From Photorhabdus akhurstii (GTDB lineage Bacteria > Pseudomonadota > Gammaproteobacteria > Enterobacterales > Enterobacteriaceae): 64,000 nucleotides of DNA. The stretch is taken from NCBI RefSeq assembly GCF_018448925.1, contig NZ_RCWE01000009.1:1-64000 (forward strand), in the 5' to 3' direction. A program made the translations under genes and the position numbers. The notes below the pieces were generated by a model. It saw nothing but the letters and a program-made list of their open reading frames with translations. It did not search any database and was not told the DNA's origin. Shown piece by piece: positions 36,710-45,736 of the stretch; within the stretch, counting starts at the first letter, position 1; every line of letters starts with the position of its first letter.

Positions 36710-39700
36710 ATGAATAAACGCAACAACTCGGTGGCGAGAGTCACGAGTTATCTTTTAATTTACCTTACCGCAATTCAGCCGCTACACCCGGCGATTGCCG
36801 CGGGAATAACACCGGACAATAACCATACTCAGGTACAAAACCAAGGCAATATCCCGGTTGTCAATATTGCCACGCCGAATAATGCGGGGATATCCCACAA
36901 CACCTATAAAGAGTTCAATGTCGCCACTCAAGGCGCCGTTCTCAATAACGCCACGCAAGCGGCTAAATCACAACTGGCGGGGCAACTTAACGCTAACCCT
37001 AATCTGCATGGAAAAGCGGCGGAACTGATTATCAATGAAGTGACCGGCAACGGACGATCTAACCTGCAAGGCCAGTTGGAGATTTTCGGCAATAAAGCCA
37101 ATGTGATGATTGCTAACCCTAATGGCATTACTTGTGATGGCTGTGGTTTTATTAATACTTCAAGCGCAACACTGACCACGGGTAAACCCCAATTTGATAA
37201 ACAAGGTGCACTTGAAGCCCTGAAAGTAACAAAAGGCCAAATCATCATTGGTAGCAAAGGGTTAGATGGCAAAGCGACAGATTATGTCGATATTATCAGC
37301 CGGGCAACGGAATTAAATGGAAAAATTCAGGCCAATAACCTGTCTCTGACACAAGGCGCTAACCGAATCAGCTTAAAAGATGGCACAGTTAAACCTGTCG
37401 CTGGAGAAGGCACTAAACCACAATTAGCCATTGACACCAAAGCGTTAGGCGGCATGTACGCCAATAAAATCCGACTGGTTGCCACTGAAGATGGCATTGG
37501 CGTTAATCTGAAAGAGTTAACCAGTAATCAGCGTGATATTACTTTAAATGCCAATGGCAAAATTGAATTGGGAAATATTAACGCTAAAACAGACCTGAAT
37601 ATTGTTGGCAAAGAAACACATATTGCGCCCAATATTAAAGTACAAGCGGGACGGGATATTATCCTAGAAAATACCACACTGGATAATAAAGGCAGCGTGA
37701 CTGCGGCCCGGGATATGAGAATATTTGGCGATACTGTGCGTAATAGCGGTAATAAAGCGTTACTACAAGCCAACAATAATATGTGGTTACAGAAGGACGC
37801 TCAAGGAAATAAAAGTAATCTGATTGAGAATAAGTCTGCGGCGATAAAGACGGTAAAGGGAGATTTAGTTATCAGGACCCAAAAACTTAATAATACACGC
37901 GATGTTTTTATTGTTAAAAATAATGAGTTAACGCCAGATTCAACAGATAAAAACCTGATTATTCATGAAACGGAAACCTGTGATTTTGGAGACCCGGTTA
38001 TTCATGAGGCTGAATTAATCACTCCACTTCCTGATAAATGGTTTGGACGTGTTGATTTTGGCAGAGATAATACTACAGATGGGGGAATTCATATAAATCA
38101 CGCCAGAAATGAAACCATCATTTCTGACAGCAAGCAACCTGGAGTGATAGCATCTGGAAAGAACATTTATATCAACAGTGATGAGCTATTGAATTTTGTC
38201 AGTAAGATTAGTGCCGGTAAAGATATTTTCTTGACAGGAATTAATTTTATTAATGAAAGCAAAATAACCGGCATGCTAAATAATTATATTGTATATACTG
38301 AGAAGGACACCAAAGGTAATGTATCTTCCCGTGGCGACGTATATATTAGAACATACTTTGACAGATCAGGAAACGTTAAAACATGGGAGGATAAAAGCAA
38401 TATTATTGAACCAGCCAGTGTTGTTGCTGCCGGTAATCTTGTCGCTGATTTTAAAGATAATATTAATATTCGCACACCACTGCCATATGACATAAATGAA
38501 ATGTCCCAAATCACTGTTGCAGGCGGTTATGATACATTATCTGCTAAAAATATTGTCTTAAACTCAGGTAAAATCAACAACAACAATATTATTAAAGCTA
38601 ATAACGATATCACTATTTTAGCAACTGACGTTGTTACATTAAACACAGGGGAAGTTATTTCTGGTGGTGATGTATCTATGATCGCCGCTAATAACATTGA
38701 TGTATTGCAGAGTAAAATCAAGGGAAAGAACATTACTGTTATCAGCCGTAATGCTGATTTGAAATTGCAAAGCAATGAGACTGCCGGATATTTCAACCAT
38801 GACGGCAATCGAATAATCAGCAGCATTGCGGCAACAGGTGATTTATTGCTAAACGCAGGTAAAAATATTATTCTGCGGGATGTGCTTTTAACTAAAAGTA
38901 ATAATATTACCTTGACGGCAAATAATGACATTACCATTGATAATAACAATGCAGTACTGTTATCACATAAACGAATTGGCAGTATTATCGCTTACATTAA
39001 AGAGCAGGAACTTTTTAATCACATGTTATCTAAAGTGGGTAAGCTGGATGCAAAAAGTTCTATTGTAATTAATGCCGGTGGAAATTTATCGGCTAAGAGT
39101 ATTAGTTTCTCCGCAGAAAAAGACATCAGTTTAACTTCTGCAAAAAGTATTGATCTGGCTCCCCGTGAATTATCTCCTTCACTGAGTAAATTATTCCCTT
39201 CATCACGTTCAGGAGAATTAAGCAGCCGATTAACCGCAGGAAATAATATCAGTGTCATCAGCGGCACAGATATTAACGGAAAGGCGGTTCAGATACATGC
39301 AAACGATAACGCATTATTATCTTCTGGAAGGAATATCACACTCCTGCCCCTGCTTTACTCTGCAATTGCTTACAATGACGATGACAGACCTGAGCATTAT
39401 GATGAACATAAAGATGACAGAAATTATGGCGCACAAATCCGTGGTACTAAAAAGCTGACAGTGGCTGCCAATGGAGCCATTACCATCGTGGGTTCAAAGC
39501 TACTTTCTGATGGTGATATAACGATTACCTCTGGTGGAGATATACGTTTTGAGTCGGCTCGTAATCACTTCTACAAAGATCGCGCTGATTATTTCAAAGA
39601 TAACAGCATCACAGAAACTTATACTCAACAAAGTACTGAATTAACCAGTGGTGGTGTGTTAACCATCCTTTCAAACGGCAGTATTCTTTTTCAAGCCACT

Positions 39701-41905
39701 AAACTGGCGGCTAAAGGTGCAATGGATGTCTCGGCGAAAGGGGGTTATCTGTACGCACAGGCAATGGAAGAATCCAGCCATTATAAAAAAACAGAAACCA
39801 AACGTAGGTGGTATGGTAAAAAGAAAACCACCACACGCACCCGTCATGATGTCACCAACAAAGTCACTGAATTTACTGCTGGCGGTGATATCAATCTGTT
39901 AAGCCGGGATGACAGCACCTATGAAGCCAGTAAAATCGCCACCAATAAAAATGCCAAACTGACCAGTACTCACGGTAAAGTCAATTTTAAAGCGGTCAAA
40001 AACAGCACCTTTGAGCAGACTATTACCCATTCCAAAGGCTTTTATATCAAGCAGACGAATAAAGGCTATACCGAAAACAAATGGGTTCTTCCTGCTATTC
40101 ATATCGGCGGAAGATTTACTGTGGAGGCGGCCAAAGGGGTTAGCGCGGATATCAAAGCCAAAAATGGTCAATCGTTACAGAATGCGGTGTCAGTATTCGG
40201 CAATACGCCGGAAACCGCCTGGCTGAAAGGACTCAACGAACGTAAAGACGTTCAATGGAATTTAGTTAAAGATGCCTATGACAGTTGGGATTATAAAAGC
40301 CAGCACCTGAATCCGGTGGTCTCTGCGGTTATCGCGATTGCAGTCGCCGCTGCGACAGCGGGAGCCGGATTAACGGTTTCGGTTGCCGGGTCAGCCGCAA
40401 GTACCGCGGGTTCAGCCGCGACGGCAGCGGGCGCTACTGCCAGCACTGCCGCCGCCATGAGCTCAGTCGCTTACGGCGCGACGGCTTCCGGCATGGCCGC
40501 ACTCGCTTCTCAGGCAGCGGTAGCTTTGGTGGATAACCAAGGTGACTTATCCAAAACCTTAAAAGTGATGGGAAGCAGCAACACCGTTAAATCAACTATC
40601 ACATCGATGGCGATTGGTGGCGCACTGGCGGGTTTTGATAACGTCATGGGATGGGATAAAGCCGCCAATGGCGCTCAAATTGACCCGGCAAAAGTGACAT
40701 TGCCTAAACTGAGCAATGGCGACTGGAGCAAAGTGGCTCAACGGATCGCAGGTCAATCCATTATCAGTTCCAGCCTGGGTACAGCCATTAATGGCGGTAG
40801 TTTCAAGGACAACTTCACCACCGCATTACTTGCCAATATTGGCAACCAGATTAACGCCGAAGGAGCCGGATTGATTGGAAATAACGGTCAGGTGTTAGGT
40901 TTACCCGGAAAAGCTATCAGCCATGCGGCGGTTTCTGCCCTTGCTGCGGAAATTGGCGGCGGTGATGCCAAAGGGGCTGCTGCCGGGGCATTAGCGGCAG
41001 AACTGGCCGCGATAACATTGGATAAAACATTCAATGATCCAATGAAAATTCAGGCGGGCGGAAAAATCATCGGCAGCGTCGCAGGCGCCATTGCGACCAA
41101 CAGCGCCAAAGGCGCTAACAGTGGGGCTAATGCCGGAGAAATTGTTATTCTCTTTAACCACCTGAACTCCATGAATGCCTACAATCTGGTCAGAGAGCTA
41201 CAGGAAGCCAATAAGCAAGGAACGCCTACCGAAGCAATCTGGAACAAATACAACAAACTGAGCGCCGCGCAACGGGCAGAAATGTTGTCTGCCTGTGCCG
41301 GGAATGGTGGGTTATGCACACTGACCTATCAGGCCGAAATGGAAGGTGGAACAAAAACAGCGGATGCTATTAGTGGCTTAAGATGGATGTTTAACTTATC
41401 GGCTGAGGATGCCCATCGTATCAGCCAGTTTGTGACGACAGAAAACCAGAACGATTTAGGGCTGTTATATAACTCGCTGCCCGCTTGGGAAAAAGGTGCA
41501 CTAATAGCCAAAGAGGCCGTAGAATCTGCCGGTATTGGTGGTGCTATCGGCGGTAAAGCTTCAGTTGCTTCGATTGTTGGGAAAAATAAACAGCCTTACC
41601 AACCAAACAAGGGGGCAGTTGGTAATATGGGAGAATTCTTGACTCAACCAGGGTTTGGGAATCAGATTAAAGACGGCACACTTAAAACCAGCAAGCGATA
41701 TCAGGGGCAGAGTATTTATCAAGCTAAAACCAAAATGGGCGACAATATTAGTAAAGGTGACCAAATATATTTAGATGGGTCACACAAGAATCATTTAGAA
41801 GTATTTGATAGTAAAGATAAGTTCAAGTTCGTTCTTAACTTGGATGGTACTATAAACGATGATAAAACTCGTGCAGGAAAGGGAAGGAGGTTGAAAGTTG
41901 ACTAG
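36710..41905 (+). CDS. fhaB: FhaB/CdiA-type exoprotein with C-terminal toxin
   Basis: From ATG 36710 (AAAAAGGG upstream) the protein is 1731 residues. Order: signal peptide (about 1-32, ending AIAA); TPS secretion domain (about 33-290, with ANVMIANPNGITCDGCGF); beta-helical filament repeats to about 1150; an Ala/Gly-rich pre-toxin region from about 1180 (LNPVVSAVIAIAVAAATAGAG, then VALVDNQGDLSKTLKVMGSS of DUF637 type); and the toxin from about 1625 (KNKQPYQPN...). The toxin has KGDQIYLDGSHKNHLEVFD and ends GKGRRLKVD; its activity is unknown to me, a small basic RNase-like fold is a guess. It lacks a VENN motif; the junction is GAIGGKASVASIVG. It is short for a CdiA (usually over 3000). Confidence 0.9.
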   Translation: MNKRNNSVARVTSYLLIYLTAIQPLHPAIAAGITPDNNHTQVQNQGNIPVVNIATPNNAGISHNTYKEFNVATQGAVLNNATQAAKSQLAGQLNANPNLHGKAAELIINEVTGNGRSNLQGQLEIFGNKANVMIANPNGITCDGCGFINTSSATLTTGKPQFDKQGALEALKVTKGQIIIGSKGLDGKATDYVDIISRATELNGKIQANNLSLTQGANRISLKDGTVKPVAGEGTKPQLAIDTKALGGMYANKIRLVATEDGIGVNLKELTSNQRDITLNANGKIELGNINAKTDLNIVGKETHIAPNIKVQAGRDIILENTTLDNKGSVTAARDMRIFGDTVRNSGNKALLQANNNMWLQKDAQGNKSNLIENKSAAIKTVKGDLVIRTQKLNNTRDVFIVKNNELTPDSTDKNLIIHETETCDFGDPVIHEAELITPLPDKWFGRVDFGRDNTTDGGIHINHARNETIISDSKQPGVIASGKNIYINSDELLNFVSKISAGKDIFLTGINFINESKITGMLNNYIVYTEKDTKGNVSSRGDVYIRTYFDRSGNVKTWEDKSNIIEPASVVAAGNLVADFKDNINIRTPLPYDINEMSQITVAGGYDTLSAKNIVLNSGKINNNNIIKANNDITILATDVVTLNTGEVISGGDVSMIAANNIDVLQSKIKGKNITVISRNADLKLQSNETAGYFNHDGNRIISSIAATGDLLLNAGKNIILRDVLLTKSNNITLTANNDITIDNNNAVLLSHKRIGSIIAYIKEQELFNHMLSKVGKLDAKSSIVINAGGNLSAKSISFSAEKDISLTSAKSIDLAPRELSPSLSKLFPSSRSGELSSRLTAGNNISVISGTDINGKAVQIHANDNALLSSGRNITLLPLLYSAIAYNDDDRPEHYDEHKDDRNYGAQIRGTKKLTVAANGAITIVGSKLLSDGDITITSGGDIRFESARNHFYKDRADYFKDNSITETYTQQSTELTSGGVLTILSNGSILFQATKLAAKGAMDVSAKGGYLYAQAMEESSHYKKTETKRRWYGKKKTTTRTRHDVTNKVTEFTAGGDINLLSRDDSTYEASKIATNKNAKLTSTHGKVNFKAVKNSTFEQTITHSKGFYIKQTNKGYTENKWVLPAIHIGGRFTVEAAKGVSADIKAKNGQSLQNAVSVFGNTPETAWLKGLNERKDVQWNLVKDAYDSWDYKSQHLNPVVSAVIAIAVAAATAGAGLTVSVAGSAASTAGSAATAAGATASTAAAMSSVAYGATASGMAALASQAAVALVDNQGDLSKTLKVMGSSNTVKSTITSMAIGGALAGFDNVMGWDKAANGAQIDPAKVTLPKLSNGDWSKVAQRIAGQSIISSSLGTAINGGSFKDNFTTALLANIGNQINAEGAGLIGNNGQVLGLPGKAISHAAVSALAAEIGGGDAKGAAAGALAAELAAITLDKTFNDPMKIQAGGKIIGSVAGAIATNSAKGANSGANAGEIVILFNHLNSMNAYNLVRELQEANKQGTPTEAIWNKYNKLSAAQRAEMLSACAGNGGLCTLTYQAEMEGGTKTADAISGLRWMFNLSAEDAHRISQFVTTENQNDLGLLYNSLPAWEKGALIAKEAVESAGIGGAIGGKASVASIVGKNKQPYQPNKGAVGNMGEFLTQPGFGNQIKDGTLKTSKRYQGQSIYQAKTKMGDNISKGDQIYLDGSHKNHLEVFDSKDKFKFVLNLDGTINDDKTRAGKGRRLKVD

Positions 41906-42275
41906 AATCAGTTCATTGAACGAATTAAAAGAAGCGTTAGTTAGACTGGCTCAAGTCTGTAATATTCCCCAACATGAATTATATGATGAAGGAAATGTAG
42001 ATTACATACTCAATCTGGATGAGGAACTGAATCTCAGTCTCAATCGATTATTGGGTGATTTTTCTTTATTACAAAAAGCACTTGATCAGAAAGATATGAT
42101 TGCTGTTCAAGCTGCTTTAAATCGAGCACGAGCTAACTCAATGGATCTAAGCAATTTTTTCGGGAATATATGTGAGGATATAGAAATGATCGGCTGGACA
42201 GATCGATATGATTGGCCGAAAATCCCCGAAGACTACAAGATCCCAGACCATTATAATTATCCTGAAAAGAAGTAA
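41898..42275 (+). CDS. Immunity protein for the FhaB/CdiA toxin
   Basis: A 125-residue acidic protein starting at TTG 41898, seven bases after a strong GGAAGGAGG, and overlapping the toxin stop by eight bases. That coupling and place fit a CdiI-type immunity gene. It ends WPKIPEDYKIPDHYNYPEKK; the same tail ends the product of 43523-43867, which follows a related toxin. No known immunity family is recognised, but pairing with the toxin is strongly supported by the duplicate. Confidence 0.8.
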   Translation: MTRISSLNELKEALVRLAQVCNIPQHELYDEGNVDYILNLDEELNLSLNRLLGDFSLLQKALDQKDMIAVQAALNRARANSMDLSNFFGNICEDIEMIGWTDRYDWPKIPEDYKIPDHYNYPEKK

Positions 42276-42284
42276 TAACAATCA

Positions 42285-42306
42285 CCCCAGCTAAAAAGCT
42301 GGGGTT
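42285..42306 (+). terminator. Terminator after the first immunity gene
   Basis: CCCCAGCT-AAAA-AGCTGGGG, an 8-bp stem 9 bases past the stop; the T run is weak (TTCAGCTT). Confidence 0.65.
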
Positions 42307-42420
42307 CAGCTTATTAACAAGGTGCTGATTTTTAGTCGGTATTTTGTTCCAATAAGAGTTTGCCTCTATGTTAGAACTATCCAAATTTTTCCTCCGAAGA
42401 GGCTCTCTTAAGTAACTAAT

Positions 42421-42825
42421 GGTGCTATCGGCGGTAAAGCTTCAGTTGCTTCGATTGTTGGGAAGAACCGTAATGTTGGCAACACAGTAGGTTCAAGCAA
42501 AACGAAAGAAACTCAGATATGGACAGAGACAAAGAAAAAAGAACCTGTAGCAAATGCTTATGGTCACTGGGATAAACATAAAAATGAATTCCCTGAATAT
42601 CAAAATTCAAAACAATATGTCGAAGCCACCCATGACTTTATTAAAAATCCTCCAAAAGAAACTTTAATCAAAACCCGAGCTAATGGTGATACCTTGTATT
42701 ACAATCCAAAAACAAATATTTTTGCAGTAAAAAATGTGGATGGCGTCCCGAAAACAATGTTTAAACCAAATCCAGTAGATCATGGATATGAAACAAATTT
42801 GGATTACTTCAATGCACAAAAATAA
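42421..42825 (+). pseudogene. Displaced CdiA C-terminal toxin cassette without start codon (cassette 2)
   Basis: The frame begins NGAIGGKASVASIVGKN, the same junction as in the resident exoprotein, and continues into a different 115-residue toxin: AYGHWDKHKNEFPEYQNSK, DFIKNPPKETLIKTRANGD, LYYNPKTNIFAVKN and a final YFNAQK. A stop lies at 42409-42411 just upstream, and there is no usable start or secretion region. The toxin family is common at the C-terminus of polymorphic toxins as I recall, but I cannot name its activity. It could be expressed only after recombination into an fhaB gene. Confidence 0.75.
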
Positions 42826-43081
42826 TAGATTGTATGTATGCCGTGTGTGTGGCGCAGAACAGTTAGATCCTCCGTGGGGTGCAGATGGTGACTCACCAAC
42901 ATTTGATATCTGTGACTGCTGTGGTGTGGAGTTTGGCTACGAAGACGCTACTTTAGCAGCATTAAAGAATTACAGATCCAAATGGTTGGATAAAGGCGCA
43001 AAATGGAACTCTGAAAAATCCAAGCCAGAAGATTGGTCGCTAGAGGAGCAGATATCAAATATACCTAAAGAATATTTGTAA
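42812..43081 (+). CDS. Zn-ribbon immunity protein of cassette 2
   Basis: The 89-residue product from ATG 42812 overlaps the toxin stop by 14 bases; an in-frame ATG at 42782 is possible. It has two Cys pairs, YVCRVCG and DICDCCGVEFGYED, flanking PPWGADGDSPTF, the pattern of a small zinc-ribbon family often found beside toxin cassettes. The overlap with the displaced toxin tail points to immunity. Confidence 0.75.
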   Translation: MHKNNRLYVCRVCGAEQLDPPWGADGDSPTFDICDCCGVEFGYEDATLAALKNYRSKWLDKGAKWNSEKSKPEDWSLEEQISNIPKEYL

Positions 43082-43138
43082 AATTTAAGAGCTTGCAAAT
43101 GGATCTGTGTGCTCTCTTATCAATGGAATGATTATCCT

Positions 43139-43165
43139 CCCGTGTTAGCAATATGCTAACACGGG
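43139..43165 (+). terminator. Terminator after cassette 2
   Basis: CCCGTGTTAGC and GCTAACACGGG form a perfect 11-bp stem with a 5-base loop, 57 bases past the stop; followed by AATTT. Confidence 0.65.
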
Positions 43166-43196
43166 GAATTTATAGCCCATCATATCAGCCAGTCGG

Positions 43197-43526
43197 TTGA
43201 TTATTAGGAAGAATAAACAACCTTATCAACCGAATCAGGGTGCTGTTGGTAATATGAATGAATTCCTAAAACAATCCGGTTTTGGGAGCCAGATTAAAGG
43301 AAATACTCAAAAAACTAGTAAAATGTATGATGGGCAAAGTATTTATTCTGCAAAAAGTGACATTGATAAATATATCAAAAAAGGCGACCAGATTTACTTA
43401 GATGGTGATCATAAGAATCATCTTGAAATTTTTGATAAAAGAGGAAATTTTAGAGTTGTGCTTAACTTGGATGGTTCAATTAATGATGCTAAAACGAAAG
43501 CTGCGGAAGGGAGAAAATTAAAATGA
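43197..43526 (+). pseudogene. Displaced copy of the resident toxin (cassette 3)
   Basis: The frame starts at the toxin boundary (RKNKQPYQPNQGAVGNM) and is a diverged copy of the resident toxin: QSIYSAKSDIDK, KKGDQIYLDGDHKNHLEIFD, VLNLDGSIND, ending AAEGRKLK. Just upstream are 13 bases of an earlier pre-toxin part (CATATCAGCCAGT), which marks the recombination join. A TTG at 43197 could start it, but no secretion part is attached. Immunity gene follows with an ATGA overlap. Confidence 0.8.
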
Positions 43527-43867
43527 TGAAAACTCTAAACAAACTTAGCTATTGTATTAATTTACTCTCACTTAGGAAAAATATCCAAGCTGAGTTAAAT
43601 CTGAATTTTAATATTACCGAAAAATACAAGGAATATATTTATGATTTTAAACAGGCAGTGATGTTACTTAATAGAACTATTGAAGAAAATGATCAAATAG
43701 CTATTCAATGTGCGCTGACAAGAGTTCGGATTACATCATTGAATCTGTCTAATCTATATGCAGATATTATCGACGATGTTGTATCAATAAACAGTCAGAA
43801 CTTGTGGCCTGAAATTCCAGAAGATTACAAAATACCTGATCATTATAACTATCCTCAAAACAAATAA
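43523..43867 (+). CDS. Immunity protein of cassette 3
   Basis: A 114-residue protein whose ATG overlaps the toxin stop by four bases. It shares a tail (IPEDYKIPDHYNYP) and a middle segment (VRITSLNLSNLYADI against ARANSMDLSNFFGNI) with the resident immunity protein, while the N-terminal half has diverged. This is what would be expected if specificity has drifted with the toxin. Confidence 0.8.
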   Translation: MMKTLNKLSYCINLLSLRKNIQAELNLNFNITEKYKEYIYDFKQAVMLLNRTIEENDQIAIQCALTRVRITSLNLSNLYADIIDDVVSINSQNLWPEIPEDYKIPDHYNYPQNK

Positions 43868-43874
43868 CTCATAC

Positions 43875-43897
43875 CCCCAGCGACGGCTGGGGCTTAT
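43875..43897 (+). terminator. Terminator after cassette 3
   Basis: CCCCAGC and GCTGGGG stem with a 4-base loop, followed by CTTATTTAT, seven bases past the stop. Same design as the terminator at 42285. Confidence 0.65.
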
Positions 43898-43950
43898 TTA
43901 TCGGCCAATTACTACTTACTTATCAGAGAAAATTATTTAAAAAGAGGAGT

Positions 43951-44104
43951 GGGACAAAAACAGCGGATGCTATTAGTGGCTTAAGATGGATGGTTTAAAA
44001 TGATTGGTCCTGATGCAAGTAAATCACAACAATCTTTACTGAATAAACAAAGCGGTCAACAACTACCTGAAATTAAGAATATTACCATTGTTGATATAAA
44101 ATGA
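43951..44104 (+). pseudogene. Remnant of cassette 4 toxin
   Basis: 43951-43996 encodes GTKTADAISGLRWM, copied from the pre-toxin region of the exoprotein (about residue 1549 onward). After a stop, a 34-codon frame (44000-44104) reads MIGPDASKSQQSLLNKQSGQ ... NITIVDIK and ends nine bases before an immunity-like gene. I take it as the surviving tail of a lost toxin; its family cannot be told. Confidence 0.6.
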
Positions 44105-44113
44105 GGATATTAA

Positions 44114-44401
44114 ATGAACATACATGACTTTGATAAAAATATAAAACCTCTTTTAAGAAATTATTCTTTTGAATATTCATTTTTTGCTGATGGTGAATTT
44201 GGTAATCTTGAGCGAATTGAATTTGAGGGCTGTGGAAAACTAGGGACTATTGATATATGGTCTAATGGCTGGCTAAGTATAGACATATATGATTGTATTT
44301 TAGATAAGCAGGTAATGAATGTCATATATTCACCAGAAGAAAAACAATCTTGCAAAACTGGAGTAGAGGTGTTTTTAAGGATATTACTAAATGAAAAATA
44401 A
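44114..44401 (+). CDS. Immunity-like protein of cassette 4
   Basis: A 95-residue acidic protein (MNIHDFDKNIKPLLRNYSFE..., with GKLGTIDIWSNGWLSIDIYDC) with AGGAT before its ATG. It follows a toxin tail, as the other immunity genes here do, and overlaps the macrodomain gene by 11 bases. Family not recognised; role inferred from position. Confidence 0.6.
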   Translation: MNIHDFDKNIKPLLRNYSFEYSFFADGEFGNLERIEFEGCGKLGTIDIWSNGWLSIDIYDCILDKQVMNVIYSPEEKQSCKTGVEVFLRILLNEK

Positions 44402-44918
44402 AGTAGAAATTATATTAGGTGACATAACAAAAGTTGCTGTTGATGCTATCATTAATGCAGCTAATACATCTTTACTTGGTGGTGGTGGAGTTGATGGAGC
44501 AATACATAGAGTAGGTGGAAAAATTATTTTAGAAGAATGTCAAAAAATTAGAGCTAAACAGGGTGGCTGCAAAGTTGGTGAAGCAGTGATTACAAGTGCG
44601 GGTAATTTGCCCGCTAAATACGTGATCCATACTGTAGGTCCACATTGGAATGGCGGTAATAATAATGAATTTTCATTATTAGAAAGATCTTATTTAAGTT
44701 GTTTTGAATTATCTAAGATCTACAATGCCAAAAGACTTTCTTTTCCCAATATTAGTACTGGAACCTATAAATTCCCTAAAGAGCTGGCGGCTAAAATTGC
44801 TTTAGACACAATTTCTTCATATTTAAACAAGGCTCCTCACATTTCTAAAATCAATATTATATGTTATGAGAAAGATAATTATGATATATATATGGATTTG
44901 ATGAACAATAAGTCTTAA
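44391..44918 (+). CDS. Macrodomain protein (ADP-ribose binding/hydrolysing, YmdB-like)
   Basis: The 175-residue product is a single macrodomain: VDAIINAANTSLLGGGGVDGAIH (Asn22, Asn25, the Gly loop, Asp35) and SFPNISTGTYKFP (about 116-128). Such proteins deacetylate O-acetyl-ADP-ribose or remove ADP-ribose from proteins. Length equals YmdB (177), but it is AT-rich and sits inside the CDI cassette chain, overlapping an immunity-like gene, with AAGGA before its ATG. Removing ADP-ribose would counter an ADP-ribosylating toxin; that role is an inference. Confidence 0.88.
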   Translation: MKNKVEIILGDITKVAVDAIINAANTSLLGGGGVDGAIHRVGGKIILEECQKIRAKQGGCKVGEAVITSAGNLPAKYVIHTVGPHWNGGNNNEFSLLERSYLSCFELSKIYNAKRLSFPNISTGTYKFPKELAAKIALDTISSYLNKAPHISKINIICYEKDNYDIYMDLMNNKS

Positions 44919-44956
44919 AAAAACAAATTTTAAATTTCTTGTCGTTCCCTTTCTAA

Positions 44957-45331
44957 AAAGGGATAAGTGGTACACATAATGCTGACGTATTTAATCAAAT
45001 GACATCTGCTAATGGTGTAAAAATTATAGGAAAAACACCCGGTTCAATAGATGGTATTACTGAAATTTCATATCAAATCCCAGCCTATGACAGAGCTGGA
45101 AATGTTATTGGATATAAAGAAAAAGTCTTTACTAAAACAGTTTATGATCCAAAAATTTTCTCTGACCAGCAGATGTTGGCTCTTGGGCAACAAGCTGCAA
45201 TAAATGGTTATAAATCTGCTATAACTTCTGGTGTTAGAGAATACACATCAACAGCGGGTGGCGTAAAGTTCCAAGTTTATTTGGATCAAAAAACAGGTAC
45301 TGTGCTTAATTTCTTTCCGGTGACAAAGTAA
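44957..45331 (+). pseudogene. Displaced EndoU-type RNase toxin (cassette 5), 5'-truncated
   Basis: The frame opens right after a stop and begins KGISGTHNADVF, matching the EndoU catalytic KGIxGxHN start. It continues with TEISYQIPAYDRAGNVIGYK, KTVYDPKIFSDQQMLALGQQA and KFQVYLDQKTGTVLNFFP, the typical EndoU_bacteria C-terminal half. The first catalytic His (in GTHN) remains, but the upstream part and the start codon are gone; ATG 44999 would remove that His. EndoU CdiA toxins cut RNA. The stop overlaps the next start (TAATG). Confidence 0.82.
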
Positions 45332-45678
45332 TGAACGAATATATTTTTAAAAAAATAGATTATGACAATGACCCCGAGTGGGTTGTGAAGGATTTCTTTA
45401 ACTCACTGAATTTGAAAGATAAATTATTATGGACCCTCCCTTTTCTCTTAAATAAAACAGGATGTGGAGTAAATGAAACCTATTGCATCTTCCCAGACTT
45501 AACAGATCCAGATCCTGAATACCATTTTGAAGGGATAATGTTCGGTGTGTGGGAAGGCGAAGTTATCGTTCCTGAATCCATCGGCTTTGAATATATAAAA
45601 CTAGCCTGTGAGAAATATCTTCAATTACATCCAGAAGATACAGAGCAAGTAAAATCCTTACTTGCTCAACTCCCTTAA
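45331..45678 (+). CDS. cdiI: CdiI-type immunity protein for the EndoU toxin
   Basis: The 115-residue acidic protein (MNEYIFKKIDYDNDPEW..., CIFPDLTDPDPEYHFEGIMFGVWEGEVIV) fits the ribonuclease-toxin CdiI family that accompanies EndoU-type toxins. It is coupled to the toxin remnant by a TAATG overlap and closed by a strong terminator. It could still protect against EndoU toxins of neighbours. Confidence 0.8.
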   Translation: MNEYIFKKIDYDNDPEWVVKDFFNSLNLKDKLLWTLPFLLNKTGCGVNETYCIFPDLTDPDPEYHFEGIMFGVWEGEVIVPESIGFEYIKLACEKYLQLHPEDTEQVKSLLAQLP

Positions 45679-45687
45679 ACCAGAAAG

Positions 45688-45717
45688 ATCCTAGCATTCA
45701 ATGCTAGGATTTTTTTT
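45688..45717 (+). terminator. Intrinsic terminator after cdiI
   Basis: ATCCTAGCAT and ATGCTAGGAT form a perfect 10-bp stem with a TCA loop, followed by seven T, nine bases past the stop. Confidence 0.9.
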
Positions 45718-45736
45718 AACCTTTGAACAATCATAT

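Noticed and set aside
44999-45331. Independent 110-residue gene
   Set aside because: The matching EndoU sequence begins upstream of the ATG at a position without a start codon, so this is the tail of a truncated toxin, not a separate gene.
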